Positions 25,071-39,787 of a stretch of 64,000 nucleotides of DNA are shown here, one piece after another. The DNA is taken from assembly GCA_905331475.1 (NCBI GenBank), contig CAJNYU010000041.1, positions 1 through 64,000 of the forward strand. Direction: 5' to 3'. The notes beneath the pieces were generated by a model. That model saw nothing but the letters and a program-made list of their open reading frames with translations, was not told the DNA's origin and ran no database searches. Every line of letters starts with the position of its first letter. The first letter of the stretch is position 1. The translations under genes and the position numbers were made by a program. This DNA comes from Rotaria socialis (taxonomy: Eukaryota > Rotifera > Eurotatoria > Philodinida > Philodinidae).

Positions 25071-26316
25071 GTGAATAAATTACTTTCATTGAAATATGAA
25101 AAAAAATGAATGTAGAATTTTGTTTTCGTTGTTAGGAGGAAGCAATCCTTCAAATAGTACAGTGAAGCCTATCAAATTAGATTTGTCAAAAATAAAGATT
25201 TGGAATTCGGATGATGTTGAATTACCACGTTTTCATGAATTAACATTTGCTGAAATTGGTAAATGGGCTATTTTCAAAGTACATATTGACTTGAAAATAA
25301 AATTTCTTTTTTGATAAAACTTCTTTTGAGATAGGAAACAAATGACAACTCTGATGTTTATTTTGCTATTGAACTTCAGATAATCCCAGAGGAATATAAT
25401 AATCAATCAAATAATGATTATCGACTAAGATTTCGTTATGAAAAACGAACTATAACAAAATCAAAAGGTAACATATCTTTAATTCAATATGCATTTAGTA
25501 ATGATATTAATGAATTACATCAATTGTTTGCTACATATTATTATCGTGTTGCAACAAGCCACGAATAACAAGAATTCGAGATTTATTACCTAATAAATTA
25601 AGTTCAAAGTTATTATTACGAGTAAAATAAATAAAACAATTATTTTTCTTAAAAACAATATTGGTAATATTTCTAGTCTTTATTTCTTGATCGTATTGAT
25701 ACACAAATGCTTGATGATAATGTTTGTCAATTAGTCGAATCTCTTTGGATTGAATCAATTAGCGATTTGAACAACATACTTGCTGTAAAACCAGAGACAA
25801 TAACTCTTAAGACCGTAGGAACGAATATAGATAGAGAATTTTTATTCATCTCATTGTTTTTTATTACTGTAATTAGATTGTTGAAGCAGAAGCTGCTTTA
25901 CTAGAAATTGCATCCGATAGTAAATCATCATCAGAAGCAGAAAAACGTTTCCATTCACTTATTCCCCATCAAAAAGCATTTGTTGTTGATCTTACTAATA
26001 ATCGTCGTATATTAGTTGATAAATTAGATTTATGTCAGGTAGGAAAATTTGTTTTAATCATATTCATTTAGATTTTTGTAATTTTTCAAAATTTAGATGC
26101 TACGCGATATGGTTTCTGTAAATGAATTAACAAATTGGAATATAAAAGCATCGGTCGAAGCAAAATGTCGAGCATTAAAATGTCATATAGAACCCTTAAA
26201 AATGATACAAATGAATGTATAACAATTAGTGATATGATATCTTCATCAACAAATTCGTTCGTATTTGTTTGTTTATTGTCACTACGATAGAATAAAAGTT
26301 TTGTATATTTTTACAG

Positions 26317-27024
26317 TAATGAACAGGTGATTATTCATCAAATATATTCTGTAGCTAAACAAACAGATACACTTAATTTTCGTTCAACACTTTTTAATCA
26401 AAAACAATTTTTTCACGGATCAAAATATAATAATTCTCTTGGTATTCTATCGCGGTAATTGAATTTAAAAGGAAAAAGAAAGAAGAAATTCTGTTTTTTT
26501 ACTCTATTCAAATGTGTTCTTCTTTGTATTTTAGTGGTTTGCTCATGCCCAAAGTGGTCGTTAATAATTTAGGAGTAGTACGTACTGATATTGGATGTTT
26601 AGGATATGGACTTTACTTTTCTGATTCTGCTTCAACATCATTAAAATATACAACACCTAGTGTTACACGTCCTGATCGACGATTATTATGTATATCTCAA
26701 GTAGCATTAGGAGAGTCCGCGAAATTCTATTCATACACATCAAATTTAACTCAACCACCTGAAAATTTTCATAGTACACATGGAGTGAAAAAAAATGATG
26801 AAAATAATTCAAAGTTTGTGGTGACGATGTTCTATTGTTTCAGTCAGCCTTTTCTATTATTATCTTTATTCAGGACGATGAATATGCTATTTATAATCTT
26901 GATCAACAACGATTACTCTATCTTGTTGAACTTTCATGGATACCACATGATAATGTTAATCAATCGTCAATATTATTACCAATTATTCGTGATAATTTAA
27001 TGAATCAATCGAAATCATTGTCAG
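26317..27024 (+). other. PARP4: PARP4 ADP-ribosyltransferase catalytic domain with intact H-Y-E triad
   Basis: Exons 26317-26454, 26535-26820 and 26874-27024 join in frame without lesions. Triad residues are visible: His in FFHGSKYNNSLGIL, Tyr in GCLGYGLYFSDSASTS, Glu in DDEYAIYN. The H-Y-E set is that of PARPs able to make polymer. RGLLMPKVV and the VHGV-like STHGVKKND loop match vertebrate PARP4. The domain itself shows no loss of function; the damage lies before and after it. Confidence 0.85.
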
Positions 27025-27375
27025 GTGAACGTAATTACATATTTTTTACCACCAAATTTTAGATAATTTATTAAAAATAATATAGAAAACTAAAAACACA
27101 CTAATACTTCGAAATTCTGCAACGAATTTTAGCTATATAGTTTATGAAGGAGGAATAGAATTTTGATCAATACTAATCACACAACTAGGAATTTCTACAT
27201 ATTTTTATTTTCACTTTATAAAAAAACAAGACAGATTTTGTAATCGAACATCAGTTTACAAGAATATAAGTTATAACATTTTACTGACATATGTTATTAT
27301 CTATGCATAGAATTATTTTAGTCCAAACAGTGGTCATTATACATTTGTACATATATATATATTTATTTATTACAG

Positions 27376-29720
27376 TGGACGTTCCTTTAACAATTGAAGA
27401 TGAAGTAATCCAAGTTGCAGAACAAGACTATGGCTTAATTTGTCCATCATCAGGTCAACTTATTCCACTTAAAGGTTTCCATATTCGCGCTCAACTTGTT
27501 GATGTTACTGCTGAAGTAAACAAAATATTTGTCTTTTCTAAGAAGAAAATCATTTTTGATGAATTGTTTTAGGTTGTTCTTTATCAAGTTTATCATAATA
27601 CAAGTACAACACCTATTGAAGCAAAATATGTATTTCCTCTTGATGAAAATTCATCTGTTTGCGGTTTTGAAGCTCATATTAATAATAAGATAAGTAAAGG
27701 TATTGTAAAAGAAAAAGAACAAGCTAAACGTGAATATCGTGAAGCTATTGAGAAAGGTCATGGTGCATATTTAATGCATCAAGAACAACCAGAAGTATTT
27801 AGTGTGTCTGTTGGTAATTTGCCAGCTAACTGTGAAGTGATTATTAAAATTACTTATGTTACTGAATTATCTATTGAAAATAATGATATTATATTCTGTC
27901 TACCAGCTAAAGTGGCTTCATGGCAATCAAAACAAGTCTTAGAAATGCAAAATCAAACTGTACTTCCATCAGTTAATCTTGAACAAGATAATTCTTCAAT
28001 GAAATCAGTTGAATTTAGTCTTAAAGCATCAGTACGTATGCCGTATGAAATAGAAAAACTGTTTTCACCAACACATCGACTTCGTCGAAAAATCACTGAT
28101 TGTCTTGCTATGATTGAATTTATTGATAATGTTCTACTGGAAAAAGATTTTATTCTTTCAGTAACACTTAAAAGTGTTAATCTACCAAGATTGTTAAATG
28201 AAACATATGTTTCATTCGATACAAATAATAATAATAATCGATTGGCCAATGAAAATTCTCAAGCATGCATGTTAACGTTTTATCCAAAATTCGAAATTGT
28301 TAATAATGCAAATGAATATGTTGAAATTATTTTTACTATTGATGTATCAAATTCTATGGATGGAAAACATGTACAACAAGCAAAACAGTTAGCACATTTA
28401 TTTTTAGCGAATATGAAAACAGATGGTAGAAATATTCTTTTTAATATTGTTACATTTGGATCAGGTAAATTGAGTTTCTTTTTGTTTTGCAAATTTTTTT
28501 TTCTTCTATGAACGAATTCATTTTAGACAATGATGAATGTTTTCCTATTTCATCTCCTAATACAAAAGAAAATATTGACAAAGCGAAATATTTTGTTTTG
28601 GTTTGTATTAGTTCTTTGTTTTCTTCTAAGCTGATCTTGTTTTTCTTACAGCATTCACTCGATCATCGTGGTAATACTGATCTATTTTCTGTACTTCGCC
28701 AATATTCTCTTTTACCATCTTCCTCTAAACCCAGTCGACAATTTATTCTTCTTTCTGATGGACACATCAATAACCTGAAATCTATTTTAATTTTATTAGA
28801 AAATCAATCATCTATGCGTCATGATCGTTTATTTGCATGTTCAATTGGTGATACATCAAATAAACATAATTTAAGGCAATTAGCTAATGGAACAAATGGT
28901 GGTGGTTCAACGACTATATTTGATTCAAATTATCGTTCAAGATGGAAATTAAAAGTACTTCAAATATTTGAACATGTTGGTCAACCATGTGTTACAAATA
29001 TATCAATTGATTGGCATGGAACTATTGACAATCAACAAGAAAAGTTTACTAATCAAGCACAAAAACGAATTCGATCATTATTTGATGGCATGTTCTTGAC
29101 TGCATATCGTTTTATACGAAATTGTCTTAAAGCAACATTAACAGCAACAATAAATAATCAAGAATATGTTACAACTGTATTTAGTAATAAGATAACTGAC
29201 ACAAAAGGACGTATTTTACATTGTTTAACAGCTCGTGCTATTATTCAAGATTATGAAAATAGTTTATTACATGATGATGAATGTGAAAATGAACTTATTA
29301 AAAGATAGTATAAACAAGATTTAATTGAACTTAGTATGAAATATTCTGTTGTCAGTTCATTTACAAGTTTTGTAGCTATAGAAGAACGTGATGGACACGT
29401 ACTTGAGTCGGGTGTTCGATTACTGGATGTTATGCTTGAAAATGGCAATGATTTACTTCCATACACTGGTTGGGATGGTGAACGATCTCAAATAGATATA
29501 ATTAAAGATAAAATAATTAACGCAAAGCGTGTGTTTGATAGTGCGTCAATATCAAATAAAATTGAATTATCAATTGAGTATGAAAAGCTTTGTCAAAATA
29601 TATCGTATCGTTCTAGTGGTGATGCAAAATATGAGTTAATATTAGCCATAGCTGATACATATAGAACAACGTTCCAAGAAAAAGAAAAAGCACGACAATT
29701 ATATGACAAAATACGGGAAG
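27376..29720 (+). other. PARP4: PARP4 VIT and VWA domains with in-frame TAG
   Basis: Exons 27376-27515, 27573-28464, 28527-28600 and 28652-29720. VIT: IEAKYVFPLDENSSVCGFEA and EKGHGAYLM. VWA: EIIFTIDVSNSMDGKH, whose D.SNS is a DxSxS-type metal site, and RQFILLSDGHINN. These pairs also occur in inter-alpha-trypsin inhibitor heavy chains. TAG at 29306-29308 interrupts the coding just before the conserved SMKYSVVSSFTSFVAIEERD, which stays in the same frame, so the downstream part was coding in an ancestor or is reached by readthrough. Confidence 0.82.
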
Positions 29721-32700
29721 GTAGGAATTTGAAATTTTGTGAAAATTTGCTATTTACTAATCAACGAATATGAATGCATAGATTTAAATAATGAAATTAT
29801 TAATGCAACAATTAATGAAAGAAAAATATTAGAAAAACGATTGAATGAAATGAACTTACGTATTAACAAGGATTTATTGTAAGTTGACAATATATAAAAA
29901 AAAATTATGTTACTATGGTGATTATTTTTTTCAGAGAAGATTTTGAAGACAAAGGTACACTATGCGATGAAAATGAAGCTAGTGAACCAGAATTATCTTT
30001 CAGTGATGAATCTGATTTTCGCAGTCGTTATGATGGTGAGAGTGATTTTTACGGCGGCAATCGCGGAGGCGATAGTAATGCTAGCACTAATACATTCGTA
30101 AGTTAATCATGTAGAATGAATGATAAATTCTTTGAAATAACTCTAGATACAAGATAGAAAAAAATCAGTAGATTATTCTGATGTTCATGACGACGCTGTT
30201 AGTTTTAAATGTACCCGTGATTATCAGACCAATGAATCAAAGAAAAAATTCATTCGCAAGCATGGATTCGTATCACAAAGTGATACAATTAAACATGCAA
30301 CAACAGCAGTTATGGAAGAAAATTATGGTGGCATACGTTTTACCTTGTTTGAAGATAGTGAAACCGATGCAAAAATGGATAGCATATCTCAGAAACTAGA
30401 AATGAATCTTATTTCTCCACAAACAGCACCTTCTGACTTGCTATCACATAAGAAACAAGAAAAATCTGCTTATTATGACGATAGTATTAGTCTTCCAATT
30501 GTCCATGAAAATCAATATACGGCATATTATCCTGAAATAAATAGTAAGAAAGGAAATAATACAGCTGAAGTAATGAATTAATTTTCAAAAATAATATAAA
30601 GTAGCTTAAGACTTATCATCAACTTCTACGAAGAAGCTGAAATTATTCCGAAAACAAGGTAGCAATATTAATCTGAATTTTTGCATGTCCCTGAGTTTGA
30701 TAGTCTGTTGAAGGCAATCTGTCTAGTAGAACTTTGCACAGGAGCTTTGCATTCTGTAAGTTCACCACTACAGCTCAACATTGTCGTAGACATGATGAAA
30801 ACAATGAAAGAGATGACGCCTAATCAATCCTAATTGCTTCCACATGTAGATCTATATTCGGTTGAGGAGACTTGCGATAAATTTTCATATTTGTCTTCGT
30901 CAGCCGATGCTTTGACAATGTCCTTAGGGTGTGAAAGATTTGTGATGAGCATAGATAAATCTTTCTCATTAAAGCTAAAAAACTTACTGAAGCCGAATTC
31001 GAAAATACGGTACACTTCTTTAGAGCTCCAAACTGAACAACAAGAATCATTTTCACCTGTAATTCGTAACAAGACAGTTTCTACTCGTCGTCAAATAGTA
31101 ACTCTCTCATCACGCCGAGATATTACCGAAAAGAATCTTCTGAATTCGACTCCTGCTACAACATCAATACCTTTCTCTCAAACCAGTACTATCGATACAA
31201 GTAACAGTGATTTTTCACTTAGTGTTTTTTTTCCTGAATCATCATCGCTAAATTCCCCTACTATTAACACTAAAGTCCATACCACTGCAATAGAAGCACC
31301 ACCGCCCCCACAACATTCTCCTCTTCCTGGATTATTTTCATTCGGTTTAAGCAGCACTAGCTACAATGGAGAAGCTCGTACTACCTCGAAAGAAATCAAT
31401 CCTAATCAAATATATTCCAGTTTGAATTTGTGTAAACCATCATCTACTGAGACTCTATGTTTGTCCACGCCAGCCGCATATGATACAAGCAACAACAACA
31501 TCAACAATCTGATTGAACCTGCTCATGCGACCCAAGGATTTAGCAGTTCACCAATACTGCCTATTGCGCCTCCGTCACTATCTGCTCCTCAAGCACCATT
31601 TTCTTTTGCTTCATATGGAAGTGCCATAAGCAGCAACCACAGTCTCTTCGAAGGCAATCATAAATTCAGCGGATTCGCTTATAATTCAACAATACCTGCT
31701 GTAGCACCACAGCTACATGTTGCTTCTCAAGCATCCTTTTCTTTTGCTAATGTTGGAAGTACAATAAGCAACAACAACTTGTTCCAAGGTACTAACACAT
31801 TTAATGGATTCGGTAGTACTTCAACTACACCTGCTCCTCAAACATCATTTTTTCTCCTCACTCATCAAGTGCCATAACCAATAACAGCTCATTCCAAGGT
31901 GTCAGAGCATTTAGTGGGTTCACTATTCCTTCAATGATATCCGCTGGTGCATCTCCTCCCCCGCCACCACTACCTGTTCCTCAAGCCCCATTTTCTTGTA
32001 CTTCACTTGGAAGTAGCACTATTAACAATGTTAGCACTCCTTGCCCTTCCAGTGGATTTAATAGTTCAACAATGTTTTCCACGTCTCTGTCACTATCCCC
32101 TTCACTACATACTATGTTGTTTGGGAGCTAATCAAATAGCAACACTATGTTTGATTCTTCTATGCAGCCCAAATTTAGTAGACAACAACAACCGAATTCA
32201 ATAACTATGCCTCATTACCCTCCAATAACAACAGCAACAACAGCAACCAAAGTTCCATTATTGAGCACCATATTCACACAATCGCAGTGTTTATTTGGCG
32301 GGCAGGGCAAAAATGCTCCTCATAATATTGTGTATGCAACGGCAAGCAGCCAGTCGGTAGATAAAAATCTCCTTGATTTAACTACTTCTTGTAATGGCCC
32401 AGGCGGATCACTAAAGTATGAAACAGTCGACATGAAACTACCTGCTGCATTTTCAATATGCGATGCTCTATCATCTTCAATTGAACCGTTAACGTCTGCA
32501 ACCCGAATTCAAACTGAAGGCTTTGAACTAAAACCATATGAGGTGCCAAAGAAATCTATCGATTACAATCAAAAGTATTACTCACAAGACTCACTGCAGA
32601 AAATGATTAGTTCTTCGGGCGAATCATTCAGAAACGACAGAAAATTTCGCCAATCTCCCGGAAAAACAGCCGTCATTGACTGTTCATACAATAGAATTCC

Positions 32701-32805
32701 AATGGCACATAAGATGGATGCTGATGTATGTAGTAGTAGAATTACGCCTTGATTATTATGATAAATTATTGTTTATTACAAATACAATCCCTAAAACAAC
32801 AAGAC

Positions 32806-33231
32806 TTACTGTCACTTGACGTTACACCACTTAGTTTGGGCATTGAAGATATGAATGGTCATATGTGTGTCATTATCAGTCGTAATCGAACAATTCCGTG
32901 TCGAACAGAATTTTACTCTGCATTTACAAATACTTACGCTTATCAAACAGCAGCTACGATTCGTGTTTTCTGTGGAGAACATAAACTAACAAAATACAAT
33001 GTTTCATAAAAAAAATATACAATGTCATCAAAAGTTATTATAATAATTTATGTTTTATTTTTTAGACATTGATTGGTGAATTCACACTTACTAATTTGAT
33101 ACCAAATTTTTCTTCGCAAACATTAGTAATATCGATTTGCATGAATATTGATTGTAACGGATTGTTAGAAATCGAAACTGAAGAAAGACGTTCAGGTGCT
33201 AAAACAAAATTTACAATTGATCAACAGAATT
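32806..33231 (+). other. Hsp70 substrate-binding-domain-like segment inside PARP4 gene
   Basis: Two exons, ending at 33000 and spanning 33066-33231, read QDLLSLDVTPLSLGIED, then TIPCRTEFYSAFTNTYAYQT, IRVFCGEHKLTKYN, TLIGEFTLTNLIP and MNIDCNGLLEIETEE. This is the order of the Hsp70 peptide-binding beta domain (LDVTPLSLGIE, TIPT..., V.QGER....DN, LG.FEL.GIPPAPRG, FDIDANGIL). The Hsp70 ATPase domain is absent upstream. The next exon (33290-33399) splices on in phase, and the vault-binding exons follow, so the segment appears to belong to this gene. The upstream splice junction near 32730-32806 is not certain. Confidence 0.72.
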
Positions 33232-33475
33232 GTAAGAAGTTTTCTATTGAACTGAATATTGCCTTGGATAATTTCTATTGATAATATAGATACAGTAGAT
33301 AAAAAATATATTGAACAACATCTTTCATATGTAGAAAGTAATCCAAATTTTCATGCTTTTTGTGTTTATGATCGATATCCGAAAGATTCATTATATATGG
33401 TTTGTAATAGTAGAGTTTAAAAGCAATATATATATATATATATATATACTATCAATTTTGTTTATCAATCTTTAG

Positions 33476-34153
33476 CTTAAAGGACCAACTATCAATGCAA
33501 AAATTAATTTTACAAGTGAATCACAAATATATAAAGGCTTTACATTATTTGATAAAATGAAACAGATTGATTTAACCACACTGATGATGAATGAATTGAA
33601 AAGAATTCAATTAGTAGATGGGTCATTTGATTTAAATCAAGATTTAGCTGATTTATTATCTCTCAATATGAAAGACTTTGATGAACTTAAAATGTATTTA
33701 AACAAACAGGGTTTTAATTCATTTGGTAAGAAAAATAAAATTATTCTTTTCTAGAGTGAACACGAAAAATCAATGATTAAATCATTTTATTTCAGCACTA
33801 AACACACAAACTGATATAATTCGTTTGATTGCGACGGGTATCATGCTTCTTGAATTTTTATTACAAGTACCCGTATCAGAAAGAAATGCATCATTGGTTC
33901 CATTCGACAGTAAACAAATTCAAGTACGAATTTTTTATAGTTTTTTTCAATTTACCTAATTTTGTTTATTTTCTATTTTAAGCTAATTTTTCATCGTCAT
34001 TTGTCTCAAGCTCTGTTAGAGAATATTGATAAAATGATTCATTTTTATGAACAAAAGCGTTTATCCTATGACATCTATTGTGCACAATTAGAATTAAAAT
34101 ATTCATCATGGGAAAAATTCATTCAATATGCACTTTTTCATATCGATATTTAA
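33476..34153 (+). other. PARP4: PARP4 C-terminal vault (MVP)-binding region
   Basis: Exons 33476-33725, 33796-33923 and 33983-34153 are in frame to the TAA at 34151-34153. The wording (DLADLLSLNMKDFDELKMYL, NKQGFNSFG, IRLIATGIMLLEFLL, AQLELKYSSWEKF) parallels the C-terminal region that anchors vertebrate PARP4 to the major vault protein. An intron at 33400-33475 carries a (TA)n repeat. Confidence 0.75.
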
Positions 34154-34810
34154 TAGATTTAATAATTTCATCTTTTTTTTAATCATGGTATAAATAAATT
34201 GAGAAATACTTTTTTGTTTCAATAACATAAAATATATCTCGATCAAAAGAATATCATGTCTCTCTTTTTTGAATTTCTTTTTGTAAAAGTTGCTCTAAGT
34301 GAACGAAAAGCTATTCAGTGGTTATACTGAATAAATTTGATTTACTTTGATCAAAGACTGAAAATTAGTAGTTCGACATTTCAATAAAGACAAAATAGTA
34401 TAATAATAATTAGTTAGTTAGCTATTGCTATTATGAAGCAGACGCTTCATTCGTTACTTTTATTTGTTTACAAAGAAAAAATTACAAATTTCTCTTTCTC
34501 TTTCTTGTAATGAATGAATGATACTGGTTCTATACTAAATAAAAACGAAATCGACGAGCTACCAAACTGACCATTGTTTATATTTTGTTTAGTGATAAGT
34601 CATATGCATTCTTTTATAAAGAATTTTCGAGGCTCAACCAATCATCTATCGTTATCACATCATGATTGCTCTTACTGGTTTGTTTTAACAAAGACAAGAA
34701 TGCTTCTTTGATATGATAGGTATTTCATGTTCTTTCACTTTCTCTATCTCTCTCTCGATATATCATCATCTCTCTTTTTCTCCTTCATTCTCTCTAAAGA
34801 GATATCAATA
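34154..34810. other. Intergenic between PARP4 and FABP genes
   Basis: AT-rich DNA; TCTCTC-rich pyrimidine tracts at 34735-34800 lie directly upstream of the FABP TATA box and are likely promoter sequence. Confidence 0.5.
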
Positions 34811-34829
34811 GCTATATATATAAAATATG
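34811..34829 (+). promoter_or_regulatory. TATA box of FABP gene
   Basis: GCTATATATATAAAATATGG is the clearest TATA element in the window. It sits about 90 bp upstream of a 5'-UTR donor (34904) and 180 bp upstream of the ATG, after a CT-rich tract. Consistent with a strongly expressed gene. Confidence 0.6.
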
Positions 34830-34991
34830 GCGTGTCTGTTTTCTTTCATTCACTCATTACCTCGTCTTTTCATACATAGAAGCACAACTTTTTTTCGATC
34901 CAGTAAGTTCACATTGAACTTTCATTAAAACGTGATACGTTTAACATCAACTTTGAACATTTAGGCTACTAAAGAAAAACAAAATATTATC

Positions 34992-35607
34992 ATGGCAGCT
35001 ACCGCTGGTATTGAAAAACTTAAAGGTACATGGGAATACGTCGACGGTGAACACTTCGATGACTACATGAAAGAGATTGTAAGAGCAGCCTATTATTTCG
35101 TTATGAATATTAAATGTTTATCGATCTTCTAAAAGGGTGTCGGTTTCGCTCTTCGTCAATCAGCTAAATTGATTAAACCAAAATTAATCATCAAAGAAAA
35201 TGATGGTAAATGGATGTTAAAAAGTGAATCAACATTGAAATCGGCAACTTACGAATTTGCACCTGGCGTTGAATTCGATGAAACTCGCCTTGATGGTGAA
35301 AACGTTAAAGTTAGTCATGATTTCTTATCCAAAATAGTGTAAACATTACATAAGATCCTTTTTTTATTGTTTATCCTTATAGTCTGTTATCAAATTTGAA
35401 AAAGATAAATGGCTTCATACAATGCGTGATAAAAATGGAAAAGAATCAACAATTGCACGTTGGGTTGATGCGCAAGGACAACAACAAATTGTATGTTAAT
35501 TTTAATTAGTTTTATGGAAGTAAAATCTAGTGTCATTTCGTATATGTTTCTAGGAAATGAAAGCCGGTAATGTTACAGCTCGTCGCTGGTACAAACGTGC
35601 CGATTAG
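34992..35607 (+). CDS. Fatty-acid-binding protein (intracellular lipid-binding family)
   Basis: Cytosolic beta-barrel carrier of fatty acids or retinoids. Four exons (34992-35078, 35136-35309, 35383-35490, 35554-35607) give 140 residues, close to the usual 130-140, and the four-exon plan is typical of the family. Signature: GTWEYVDGEHFDDYMKEIGV at the N terminus (the G.W.....ENFD.YMK.LGV motif) and ARRWYKRAD at the C terminus, whose R..Y pair matches the ligand carboxylate-binding Arg-x-Tyr. A 61-bp intron (34904-34964) lies in the 5' UTR. AATAAA at 35724-35729 follows the stop. No lesions. I cannot say which FABP subtype it is. Confidence 0.92.
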
Positions 35608-35723
35608 ATATATAAAATCATGTTCATCACGTGCTACTTAATACAGACTAATAATCATTATTTGATAGATTTCTCGTATACCTACTTGCCTCTGTTTCTC
35701 ATATCCATTCTTATACAATTACA

Positions 35724-35729
35724 AATAAA
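35724..35729 (+). promoter_or_regulatory. Polyadenylation signal of FABP gene
   Basis: AATAAA 117 bp after the FABP stop codon, followed by a T-rich stretch at 35750-35762, as expected of a cleavage and polyadenylation site. Confidence 0.6.
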
Positions 35730-38825
<3,096 letters not shown>

Positions 38826-38913
38826 TGAATTAATACGTTCACATACAATGTTCAATTGTTCAGGAGAAGTTAATATCATGTTTACTGCTTTCGTTATTCG
38901 TGGACCTATTTGT
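38826..38913 (-). pseudogene. Inverted exon copy of the 39788-40933 gene
   Basis: On the minus strand this reads QIGPRITKAVNMILTSPEQL then NIVCERINS, directly matching the second exon of the gene downstream (ERLTKAVNMILTSPEQLNIV...). DNA identity is essentially complete across 38826-38887 and falls off before the exon start, where an acceptor-like TTTCAG (minus strand) replaces the gene's TATATAG. So it is a diverged paralogous exon rather than a simple copy. It is cut off by the N and poly-G at 38825. Confidence 0.8.
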
Positions 38914-38989
38914 CTGAAATTTTTAGGCAATATGGATGTTGTGTTAACTCAATTTATTGCAAAGTTTTTGCTTTAAAGAGTTATTGGCA

Positions 38990-39516
38990 AATTAGTCCCC
39001 AAAACGGTGGTTCTCGTAAGGTACCGATTTCTCGAACTACCAAAGACGTAGCTCGCTAGCTCTTCTACAGTCTGAGAAATCGGTTCTGAACCTCAAAAAA
39101 AGTGATTTTGAGGAAACGAATAACCAAATTGTATGAAACAATTTTTCATTTCACTAGATGACTGTCACGACATCTATCCGGAAATTTCGTCATGTGCACA
39201 GGATTTTAAGTGGAAATGACTATGTTCTGCTAATTAATTAATATAACAGAACGTGTATCTGTTTCTCATTAGATAAAATCTACCAGTTTGTCGAACAATA
39301 TAACATCGCCGTAACTAAGGAAAATTTCTGAAAAAACCATATATTTCTACTACTGCTTCCAGAAAACCGCTATTTTCACCACCAAAAACTATTCAAAACG
39401 TGACAAATCGCACATAATCTGAAAGAGGACATTTTGGGCTCTCAGTATATATGCTTATCTCAAAATTGATTTTTGTGAAAAAAGATCGATTTTCTGAAGG
39501 GGGGGGGGCTTAATCT
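38990..39516. mobile_element. Possible MITE-like element with G/C-rich ends
   Basis: Left end ATTAGTCCCCAAAACGG and right end reading GATTAAGCCCCCCCCCC on the opposite strand are loosely similar. The right subterminal sequence (TGAAAGAGGACATTTT ... AAAGATCGATTTTCTGAAGG) resembles that of the candidate at 42678-44005. No coding capacity. No target duplication was found. Weak. Confidence 0.3.
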
Positions 39517-39787
39517 AATACTTATTCCTAACTATTGATTGTATTTGTCAATAAATGTTTTAAACTTGAGAAAAAAAAACTAAATGCTATATTCGACTAG
39601 TGAATCTTTTCGTTGTTGCATATTCTTTCTATTCATCTGTCGAGAAGCAATTATAAAAAATCTCAAATTACTTTGTTCTCTTCACTGTCGTAACTGATAC
39701 GACACGAAAAATATTCATTCTTATGTACAAAATGAGCTGCTACGAAACAGCATCGTCGATAGTTTTTCTTTTCTTTTTAGTATTAAC

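Larger units (their letters stand above)
24659..34153 (+). pseudogene. PARP4: Vault poly(ADP-ribose) polymerase (PARP4) gene, full domain set but damaged
   Basis: PARP4 is the ADP-ribosyltransferase of vault particles. At least 20 exons follow the family order: BRCT (24659-25070), linker and helical regulatory domain (25136-26260), PARP catalytic domain (26317-27024), VIT (27376-28300), VWA (28300-29000), an acidic and Pro/Phe-rich region (29935-32750), an Hsp70-like segment (about 32806-33231) and the vault-binding C terminus (33476-34153). Lesions: frameshifts in the A7 run 25044-25050, near 25552, near 26190 and near 31850 (T6); in-frame stops at 29306-29308 (TAG), about 30579-30581, 30831-30833 and 32129-32131. 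Splice sites are largely kept. I read it as a recently decaying copy, or a functional gene with uncorrected indels; two lesions lie in homopolymers, but the stops do not. Confidence 0.85.

Noticed and set aside
27953..28249. Minus-strand frame opposite the VIT region
   Set aside because: Antisense shadow of well-supported PARP4 coding.
30834..32131. Pro/Phe/Gly-containing region as a nucleoporin gene
   Set aside because: The FSF and FGS-like words fit the Pro-rich linker of PARP4, which occupies the same place in the vertebrate protein.
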